From: an uncultured Clostridia bacterium
GTDB lineage: Bacteria > Bacillota > Clostridia > Monoglobales > Firm-18
Reading direction: 5' to 3'
Assembly (NCBI GenBank): GCA_937914775.1
Contig: CALDNB010000101.1
Location: 1 to 13,083, forward strand
DNA: 13,083 bases
The notes below the pieces were generated by a model. The model saw nothing but the letters and a program-made list of their open reading frames with translations, did no database searches and had not been told where the DNA came from. Position numbers and translations under genes: made by a program. Shown here piece after piece: positions 7,276 through 13,083 of the stretch (position 1 is the first letter of the stretch; every line of letters begins with the position of its first letter).

Positions 7276-7283
7276 GAGATAAT

Positions 7284-8162
7284 ATGGTTATTACAAACAA
7301 TGATATTACTCTGTTAAATAATACTGCGGTGGCGTTAGGCGCTTTTGACGGTGTTCATATTGCTCACGGCGTACTTATAAATAATGCCGTAACTTATGCG
7401 AAAGAAAAAGGTATAAATTCCTGTGTTTTTACGTTTGATGTTAATCCTAAAGACAGTAAATTAATTACCACAAACAAGGAACGTCAGGGTATTTTTGAAC
7501 TTATGGGTGCAGACATTTTGTTTTTAAAACAGTTTGACGACAGTTTGAAAAACCTTGAGCCAACAGAGTTTCTTAATAAATATCTTAAAAACTGCAGATA
7601 CATCTGTGTAGGATTTAATTTTAAATTTGGTAAGGACAGAAAAGGAAACACAACGGATATAGAGACCTTTTGCAAAACAAACGGCATAGATTTTGACATT
7701 GTTGATGCAGTTAAGTATAAGGGTGAAATTGTAAGCAGTTCTTTAATCCGGGAATGTATTTTAAACAGTGATTTTAAAAGCGCAAAAGAGATGCTTGGCA
7801 GGAATTACTTTGTTACAGGCATTGTTGAAAAAGGGGACAAAATAGGGATTACTCTTGGCTTCCCTACTGCAAACATTGTACCTGACAGTATAATTGCAGG
7901 TGAGGGTGTTTATCTTACATACACAACTGTTGACGGGAAAAGATACAAATCCGTAACCAATGTAGGAGGAAAACCCACAATAAGAGGCGGAGTAAACAGA
8001 GTAGAAACTCATATAATTGATTACTCCGGCGATGCATACGGAAAAGAGATAAAAGTAGAGTTTATAAAGAAAATAAGAGATATTATAAAATTCGAAAATA
8101 CTGACAGTTTAAAAAGTCAGTTAAAAAACGACGTAAATATTGCAAAGACAGAATTATTGTGA
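7284..8162 (+). CDS. ribF: Bifunctional riboflavin kinase/FAD synthetase
   Basis: A 292-residue RibF that phosphorylates riboflavin to FMN and adenylates FMN to FAD. The N-terminal nucleotidyltransferase domain has ALGAFDGVHIAHG (17-29, the HxGH-type site, here HIAH) and the flavin/ATP-binding segment VGFNFKFGKDRKGN (109-122), with SSSLIRE (151-157). The C-terminal riboflavin kinase domain has ITLGFPTANI (189-198), NVGGKPT (226-232) and the catalytic-Glu stretch VETHIIDYSGDAYGKEI (240-256). I placed the start at ATG 7284, not the in-frame ATG 7260, because AGGAG (7274-7278) lies 5 nt upstream and the 7260 start would lie within truB without a ribosome binding site. It is the last clear member of the nusA-infB operon before the ileS promoter region. 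Confidence 0.95.
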   Translation: MVITNNDITLLNNTAVALGAFDGVHIAHGVLINNAVTYAKEKGINSCVFTFDVNPKDSKLITTNKERQGIFELMGADILFLKQFDDSLKNLEPTEFLNKYLKNCRYICVGFNFKFGKDRKGNTTDIETFCKTNGIDFDIVDAVKYKGEIVSSSLIRECILNSDFKSAKEMLGRNYFVTGIVEKGDKIGITLGFPTANIVPDSIIAGEGVYLTYTTVDGKRYKSVTNVGGKPTIRGGVNRVETHIIDYSGDAYGKEIKVEFIKKIRDIIKFENTDSLKSQLKNDVNIAKTELL

Positions 8163-8168
8163 TAAAAT
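8140..8168 (+). promoter_or_regulatory. Candidate sigma-A promoter for ileS
   Basis: TTGCAA at 8140-8145 and TAAAAT at 8163-8168 are separated by 17 bp, with TG at 8160-8161 forming an extended -10. It overlaps the 3' end of ribF. Predicted transcription start is near 8175, giving a leader of only about 50 nt before ileS. The motif is reasonable but AT-rich sequence produces such matches by chance, so this is weaker than the nusA and nagA promoters. Confidence 0.5.
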
Positions 8169-8225
8169 GTTCTAATGATGATGAAAACAATTAATTTTTA
8201 AAATACAGACAGGAGTTGGTTAAAA

Positions 8226-11000
8226 ATGGCACAAGATTACAGCAAATCTTTGAATTTGCCAAATACTGAATTTCCTATGCGTGCAGGACTACCTAAAAAG
8301 GAACCTGAAACTTTGGAAGTATGGGAAAAATCAGACTTGTACAACAAAATGCTAAAGAAAAACGAAGGGAAACCGTCATTCATTTTGCACGACGGACCTC
8401 CTTTTGCTAACGGCGACATACACATCGGTCATGCCCTTAACAAGGTTTTGAAAGATATTATTATCAAGCACAAAAGCATGACAGGTTATAACGCGCCCTA
8501 CGTTCCGGGCTGGGATACACATGGTTTACCTATTGAAAAACAGGCAATAAAAAAACTTGGTATTAACAGAAGTGAAGTAAGCGCAGTTGAATTCAGAAAA
8601 GTATGTAAAGAGTTTGCTGAAAAGTACATTGACAATCAGCGTACACAGTTTAAACGTCTTGGTGTTTTTGGTAAATGGGATGTTCCTTATGTTACATTGC
8701 AGCCTGAATACGAGGGCAAACAGATTGAAACATTCTGTGCAATGGCTAAAAACGGATACATCTACAAGGGCTTAAAACCCGTTATCTGGTGTACTGACTG
8801 TGAAACTGCTCTTGCTGAAGCAGAAATTGAGTACAAAGACGATACTACAAATTCAATCTATGTAAAATTCAAAGTAAAAGAAGACAACGGTTTGTTTGGT
8901 GATTTAAAAGACAAAGTATATTTTGTTATATGGACAACCACTACATGGACATTGCCAGGTAACGTTGCTATTGCACTTAACGGTAACTTTGAATATTCAT
9001 TAGTTAAAGTAGCAAACGGTGACATTTACGTTCTTGCATCAGAACTTATTGACGCAGTACAAAAAGCAGTTGGTTTTGGTGAGTATGAAGTTGTAAAAAC
9101 ATTTAAAGGCAGAGACCTTGAAAAAATGGTTTGCGCTCATCCTTTCCTTGACAGAGACTCACTTGTAATTAACGGCGACCACGTTACTTTAGATGCAGGT
9201 ACAGGTTGCGTTCACACTGCTCCAGGTCACGGTGCAGAGGACTATATGGCTTGTAAAAACTACGATGTACCTATGATTGTTCCTGTTGACTCTAAGGGTG
9301 TATTAAACGAACACGCAGGTCAGTTCTCAGGAATGTACTACAAAAAATCAAACGATGCAATTATTGAACAGTTAAAGTCAACTGAGTCATTACTTGCAAT
9401 TGAGCCTATAACTCACAGTTATCCTTTCTGCTGGAGATGCGGCAACCCAATTATTTTCCGTGCTGCGGAACAATGGTTTGCATCAGTTGACGGCTTTAAA
9501 GATAAGGCTTTAGAAGCAATCAAAAACGTTAACTGGATTCCTGCATGGGGTGAAGACAGAATTTCAAGCATGGTTGCTGAAAGAAGCGACTGGTGTATTT
9601 CACGTCAGAGATTATGGGGTGTACCTATCCCGATTTTCTACTGTGCTGACTGTAAAAAGCCAATCATTGATCCTGACGCTATTGATTATGTTGCTAAAAT
9701 CTTTGGCGAAAAAGGTACAAATGCATGGTTTGAACTTGATGCAAAAGACTTAATGCCTGAGGGTTACAAATGCTCTTGCGGCGGAACTGAGTTTATTAAA
9801 GAAACTGACACAATGGACGTTTGGTTTGACAGCGGTTCATCACATGAGGCAGTTATAAGACAGCGTCCTGAACTTGACTTCCCTGCGGACTTGTATCTTG
9901 AGGGTAACGACCAGTACAGAGGCTGGTTCCAGTCTTCACTATTAACTTCTGTTGCTAAAAACGGTGTTGCACCGTACAAGACAGTGTTAACACACGGATT
10001 TGTTATAGACGAAGAAAAGAGAAAGATGTCAAAATCTTTGGGCAATGGTCTTCCGCCTATTGAAATAATTAACGAATACGGCGCAGACATTTTAAGACTT
10101 TGGGCTGCTTCTTCCGACTACAAATCAGATGTTAAGATTTCAAAAGATTTGCTAAAACAGTTGTCAGAAGTTTACAGAAAGATTAGAAATACTGCAAGAT
10201 ACATTCTGGGCTCTATTTCTGACTTTAACCCTGACTGCGATATGGTAGAAAACCTTGAGGAAATCGACAGATATATCTTAATGAGACTAAATAAATTAAT
10301 AGAAAAAGTAAATGCTGCATACGACAGTTACGAATTCTATTTGATTTATCACGCTATCCACAACTTCTGCGTAGTTGATTTAAGTAACTTCTATTTAGAC
10401 GTAATTAAGGACAGAACATACTGTGAGAAAAAGGACGACAAGTTAAGACGTTCATCACAGACTGCAATGTATATAATTCTTGATGCACTTGTAAGAATGA
10501 TTGCACCTATTCTTTCATTTACTGCAGAAGAAATCTGGAGTTATATGCCTCACAAAAAAGAGGATGCTGCAGAAAGCGTATTCTTAACAGATATGAAAAA
10601 TGCAGACGAAAGTACTTTTGACAGTGCCTTGGAAGAAAAATGGAACAAGATTTTGGACTTAAGAGATGACGTTTCAAAAGCCCTTGAAATTGCAAGAGCA
10701 GAAAAATTAATCGGTCATCCTTTAGGCGCAAATGTTGTTGTATATGCAGACGACAAGAATTATGATTTTATTAAATCAATAGAAAGCGAACTTGCTACAA
10801 TATTCATTACTTCAGGTGCAGAACTTAAAAACATTGACGAAGCACCCAAAAATGCTTACAAAGCAGAAAACTTAGCAGGTGTTAAGATTTCTGTTACTGC
10901 ACCAAAAGGCGAAAAATGTGCACGTTGCTGGATGTACAGCGAAACTGTCGGCAACACAAAAGAAGAGTTATGTGACAGATGTGCCAGTGTAGTAGATTAA
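8226..11000 (+). CDS. ileS: Isoleucyl-tRNA synthetase (bacterial IleS1 type)
   Basis: A 924-residue class Ia synthetase that charges tRNA-Ile. The Rossmann fold carries HIGH at 66-69 and KMSKS at 600-604. The editing (CP1) domain has the Thr-rich segment TTTTWTLPGN (237-246) and HTAPGHGAEDY (330-340), with D339 at the position of the proofreading Asp. WCISRQRLWG is at 456-465, followed by a cysteine-containing insert (FYCADCKK, later KCSCGG). The C-terminal zinc site is complete: CARC at 898-901 and CDRC at 916-919. Together with the usual bacterial length (about 920-940) this marks the ordinary housekeeping IleS1 form rather than the eukaryote-like, mupirocin-resistant IleS2. AGGAG at 8211-8215 precedes ATG 8226. 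It may be read both from its own promoter and by read-through from ribF, and it ends at a strong terminator. No T-box fits in its short leader. Confidence 0.98.
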   Translation: MAQDYSKSLNLPNTEFPMRAGLPKKEPETLEVWEKSDLYNKMLKKNEGKPSFILHDGPPFANGDIHIGHALNKVLKDIIIKHKSMTGYNAPYVPGWDTHGLPIEKQAIKKLGINRSEVSAVEFRKVCKEFAEKYIDNQRTQFKRLGVFGKWDVPYVTLQPEYEGKQIETFCAMAKNGYIYKGLKPVIWCTDCETALAEAEIEYKDDTTNSIYVKFKVKEDNGLFGDLKDKVYFVIWTTTTWTLPGNVAIALNGNFEYSLVKVANGDIYVLASELIDAVQKAVGFGEYEVVKTFKGRDLEKMVCAHPFLDRDSLVINGDHVTLDAGTGCVHTAPGHGAEDYMACKNYDVPMIVPVDSKGVLNEHAGQFSGMYYKKSNDAIIEQLKSTESLLAIEPITHSYPFCWRCGNPIIFRAAEQWFASVDGFKDKALEAIKNVNWIPAWGEDRISSMVAERSDWCISRQRLWGVPIPIFYCADCKKPIIDPDAIDYVAKIFGEKGTNAWFELDAKDLMPEGYKCSCGGTEFIKETDTMDVWFDSGSSHEAVIRQRPELDFPADLYLEGNDQYRGWFQSSLLTSVAKNGVAPYKTVLTHGFVIDEEKRKMSKSLGNGLPPIEIINEYGADILRLWAASSDYKSDVKISKDLLKQLSEVYRKIRNTARYILGSISDFNPDCDMVENLEEIDRYILMRLNKLIEKVNAAYDSYEFYLIYHAIHNFCVVDLSNFYLDVIKDRTYCEKKDDKLRRSSQTAMYIILDALVRMIAPILSFTAEEIWSYMPHKKEDAAESVFLTDMKNADESTFDSALEEKWNKILDLRDDVSKALEIARAEKLIGHPLGANVVVYADDKNYDFIKSIESELATIFITSGAELKNIDEAPKNAYKAENLAGVKISVTAPKGEKCARCWMYSETVGNTKEELCDRCASVVD

Positions 11001-11004
11001 TATT

Positions 11005-11035
11005 AAAAGAGATGTGTTTTCACATCTCTTTTTTT
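11005..11035 (+). terminator. Rho-independent terminator after ileS
   Basis: AAAAGAGATGTG (11005-11016) pairs perfectly with CACATCTCTTTT (11021-11032) around a TTTT loop, and a run of seven T ends the structure (11029-11035). It begins 5 bp after the ileS stop and separates ileS from the nagA promoter. This is the clearest terminator in the window. Confidence 0.93.
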
Positions 11036-11064
11036 GTAAACTTTCCCATACAGAAAATTGTTAA

Positions 11065-11083
11065 TTTCAGTTGCAAACTGAAA
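11065..11083 (+). promoter_or_regulatory. Candidate operator: palindrome over the nagA -35
   Basis: TTTCAGTT (11065-11072) and AACTGAAA (11076-11083) are perfect inverted repeats around the 3-nt spacer GCA. The centre overlaps the -35 hexamer TTGCAA (11071-11076) of the nagA promoter. This is the geometry of a repressor operator. The regulator is unknown: no DNA-binding protein is encoded nearby within the window. Confidence 0.45.
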
Positions 11084-11099
11084 AATTGTATGATATACT
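11071..11099 (+). promoter_or_regulatory. Sigma-A-type promoter of nagA and the ROK gene
   Basis: TTGCAA at 11071-11076 and TATACT at 11094-11099 are spaced by 17 bp, with TG at 11091-11092 as an extended -10. Transcription would start near 11106, only about 18 nt before the nagA ATG. It lies directly downstream of the ileS terminator, so nagA forms an independent unit. Confidence 0.72.
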
Positions 11100-11123
11100 G
11101 TAAAATAGAGGAGTGAAGGTAAA

Positions 11124-12266
11124 ATGAAAGCGATAATAAACGGAAAAATCATTTTAAAAGACAGAATTGCCGAAAACTGTGCTCTTTTATATTCCGACGT
11201 TATTTTAGGAATAGTGCCAAAGGACGATGTTCCTGCCGATGCCGAAATAATTGATGCAAAAGGCGGATATGTATCCCCGGGGCTTATTGATTTGCACATT
11301 CACGGTTATATGGGAAAAGACGTTTGTGACGGTGAAGAAGAAAGCATAAGAGTAATTTCCGGTGCACTTCTTAAAAACGGCGTTACAGGTTATCTTCCTA
11401 CAACTATGACTGAAGATATGTCTGTAATAAAAAAAGCACTTGAAGTTTTAAGAAAACTTAAAAAAGAAAGCGAAACCTGGGAGGGCAGTACCATTTTGGG
11501 TTGCCACGCAGAGGGACCATTCATTAGTGCTTCCAAAAAAGGTGCTCAGGACGAAAAATACATATTAAAGCCTGATTCCAATTTTGTTAAGGAGTATTCA
11601 GATATTATCAAAATTATAACACTTGCTCCCGAGGAAGATGTCGGTAATTTTGATGAAATAAGAAAAATGAAAAACGAGACTGATGTGGTTATTTCTATGG
11701 GACACACATCTGCAGATTATAACTGTGCCATGGAGTCAACTAAAAACGGTGTATCTCATGCAACACATCTGTTTAACGCTATGACACCTCTTGCTCACAG
11801 AGCACCGGGTGTGGTTACTGCAGTTTTCAATTCCGATGTGTCCTGTGAGTTGATTGTTGATACATTCCACGTTTCTACTGCACTGTATGATATTTTGTGG
11901 AAACTAAAGGGAAGAAAATTATGCTTTATTACTGACTGTTTACCTGCAGGAGGTTTGCCATACGGAGAATACACTTTAGGCGGTCAGAAAATCATTTACA
12001 GAGATATTGTATGCAGACTTGAAGACGGTACCGTTGCAGGAAGTGTACTTCCTTTAAACAGAGGTGTATGGAATGCTTACACAAATTCACAGATACCTCT
12101 TTGGGAATGTGTAAACTGTGCATCGTTAAATCCTGCAACAACTATTGGTATTGCTGACAAAAAAGGTTCCCTTGAAGTTGGCAAAGATGCGGATATTATA
12201 ATTTGCGACAGTGAATTTAATGTTTTAAATACTATTATTAAGGGAGAGGTTAAATATGAATCTTAA
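11124..12266 (+). CDS. nagA: N-acetylglucosamine-6-phosphate deacetylase
   Basis: A 380-residue amidohydrolase-superfamily enzyme that deacetylates GlcNAc-6-phosphate to glucosamine-6-phosphate in the cytoplasm, the committed step in using or recycling N-acetylglucosamine. The metal and catalytic set is complete: HIH at 58-60, metal-binding E130 in GCHAEGPF, H194 in MGHTSADY, H215 in HATHLFNAM, H249 in DTFHVS and the catalytic Asp 271 in ITDCLPAGG. The C-terminal beta strands (KKGSLEVGKDADIII) close the small beta-sandwich typical of the family. Length fits (about 370-390). The start at ATG 11124 is preceded by AGGAG at about 11109-11113. It overlaps the downstream ROK gene by 11 bp, so the two are co-transcribed and probably coupled. 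Expression may be controlled by the palindrome over its promoter. No nagB is present within the window. Confidence 0.95.
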   Translation: MKAIINGKIILKDRIAENCALLYSDVILGIVPKDDVPADAEIIDAKGGYVSPGLIDLHIHGYMGKDVCDGEEESIRVISGALLKNGVTGYLPTTMTEDMSVIKKALEVLRKLKKESETWEGSTILGCHAEGPFISASKKGAQDEKYILKPDSNFVKEYSDIIKIITLAPEEDVGNFDEIRKMKNETDVVISMGHTSADYNCAMESTKNGVSHATHLFNAMTPLAHRAPGVVTAVFNSDVSCELIVDTFHVSTALYDILWKLKGRKLCFITDCLPAGGLPYGEYTLGGQKIIYRDIVCRLEDGTVAGSVLPLNRGVWNAYTNSQIPLWECVNCASLNPATTIGIADKKGSLEVGKDADIIICDSEFNVLNTIIKGEVKYES

Positions 12267-13083
12267 AGTTAATGCAAAACTTGACCCCCAGTTTGCACCG
12301 TTATCAGTTGTGTGCAGAGATATGAGGGAAGCAACAAAAGACGAAGGACAAGACATTATTATTGCAATTGAAAGAAACAAAGGATACACTGTTACATACA
12401 AGACACGTGTTTTTGTTGACGGAACAGGACACGACGAAGAAAACTTCAAATTTGTAGAAAGAATGGCAAAAGCCCTTTTATGGGTTGCAGGTGGTTACAA
12501 AATTTACATTGCAGGAAGCGAAGTAATCGGTAACAAAATTAAAGATGCTTTTAAAGATAAAGGCTCACGTGATTTTGATGTTCACTTTATGGAAAAGGTA
12601 TATGAGAAACCTTTTGAAGTAATAGTTTGCAAATTGGAAAATGCACCAAAGGATAAATCTGCTGCTGCACCTATAGGCAGACACTTAGACGGTTGCAGAA
12701 TCGGTTTTGACGCAGGTGGAAGTGACAGAAAAGTAAGTGCAGTTGTTAATGGTGAAAGCGTATTTTCAGAAGAAGTTGTATGGTTCCCCAAAATTAACGA
12801 GGATCCTGACTACCATTATCAGGGCATTTTAGATGCAATGAAAACTGCTGCATCATATATGCCGAGAGTTGACGCTATCGGCGTATCAAGTGCAGGTGTA
12901 TATGTTGACAACAGAATTATGGTTGCTTCTCTTTTCTTAAAAGTTAACGAAGAGGACTTTGATAAGAAAGTTAAAAATATGTACCTTGATGTTGCAAAAG
13001 AAATTGGTGAAAACATTCCCGTAGAAGTAGCAAATGACGGTGACGTTACAGCCCTTGCAGGTGCTATGGACTTAAACGACAAT
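12256..13083 (+). CDS. ROK-family protein with unusual N-terminal extension (partial, runs off window)
   Basis: An open frame starts at ATG 12256, inside the nagA stop region, with AGGGAGAGG (12241-12249) upstream, and stays open for 276 codons to the window edge. From about residue 146 it is a ROK (repressor/ORF/kinase) sugar-kinase fold: a phosphate-1-type loop GFDAGGSDRK (150-159), AIGVSSAGVY (207-216) and the catalytic-Asp motif NDGDVTALAG (260-269, D261). The rest of the kinase domain, with any CxCGxxGC-type zinc site, lies beyond the window. The first roughly 145 residues are not a recognisable winged helix. They contain the segments IIIAIERNKGYTVTYKTRVF, ALLWVAGGYKIYIAG and FDVHFMEKVYEKPF, which look like strands and helices of an alpha/beta domain. 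I recall similar long ROK proteins in gut Clostridia but not their substrate. The pairing with nagA suggests an amino-sugar kinase; a regulatory role is also possible. Confidence 0.85.
   Translation, partial: MNLKVNAKLDPQFAPLSVVCRDMREATKDEGQDIIIAIERNKGYTVTYKTRVFVDGTGHDEENFKFVERMAKALLWVAGGYKIYIAGSEVIGNKIKDAFKDKGSRDFDVHFMEKVYEKPFEVIVCKLENAPKDKSAAAPIGRHLDGCRIGFDAGGSDRKVSAVVNGESVFSEEVVWFPKINEDPDYHYQGILDAMKTAASYMPRVDAIGVSSAGVYVDNRIMVASLFLKVNEEDFDKKVKNMYLDVAKEIGENIPVEVANDGDVTALAGAMDLNDN

Noticed and set aside
7260..7283. In-frame ATG at 7260 as the ribF start
   Set aside because: It lies within the truB end without a ribosome binding site; ATG 7284 has AGGAG 5 nt upstream and matches the family N-terminus.
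9550..9753. Alternative + strand frame inside ileS
   Set aside because: Out-of-frame shadow of the conserved IleS catalytic domain; no independent motif or start signal.
1..13083. Mobile elements, CRISPR arrays, tRNA/rRNA genes, defence or secondary-metabolite systems
   Set aside because: I looked for repeats, transposase or integrase motifs, tRNA-like cloverleaf ends and unknown multigene sets; all coding space is filled by recognisable housekeeping or amino-sugar genes, and gaps are under 130 bp.

Overview
The window is low-GC and gene-dense, with every gene on the + strand. Gene order, A/T-rich codon use, strong GGAG-type ribosome binding sites and sigma-A-like promoters all point to an anaerobic Firmicute of class Clostridia. 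The indolepyruvate:ferredoxin oxidoreductase genes support an anaerobic, amino-acid-fermenting lifestyle. I cannot place the organism more precisely from sequence alone.

Layout: (1) 1-675 holds the last codons of iorA and all of iorB, overlapping by 8 bp. (2) 703-781 is a regulatory interval: a good sigma-A promoter followed at once by a perfect 11-bp hairpin with an interrupted T-tract, just upstream of the rimP ribosome binding site. (3) 804-8162 is the conserved nusA-infB translation/transcription operon: rimP, nusA, ylxR (rnpM), ylxQ, infB, rbfA, a DHH-family nrnA-like phosphoesterase, truB and ribF. The genes are tightly packed, with several stop/start overlaps. (4) ileS (8226-11000) follows, with its own candidate promoter and a strong intrinsic terminator at 11005-11035. 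(5) 11065-13083 is an amino-sugar unit: a promoter with a palindrome over its -35, nagA, and an overlapping ROK-family gene that runs off the right edge.

How the genes work together: the long operon couples ribosome maturation (RimP, RbfA), initiation (IF2), tRNA modification (TruB), transcription elongation/termination (NusA), small RNA-binding proteins (YlxR, YlxQ), nanoRNA/pAp turnover (NrnA-type) and FMN/FAD synthesis (RibF). nagA plus a ROK protein suggests N-acetylglucosamine catabolism or cell-wall amino-sugar recycling.

I found no mobile element, CRISPR array, tRNA or rRNA, and no gene-free stretch over 300 bp; the longest gaps are about 128 and 123 bp. The window is mostly an ordinary housekeeping region and I do not see a previously undescribed system. 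The items most worth a second look are the hairpin in the rimP-nusA leader (a candidate NusA-responsive attenuator), the palindrome over the nagA promoter, and the roughly 145-residue non-canonical N-terminal region of the ROK protein.
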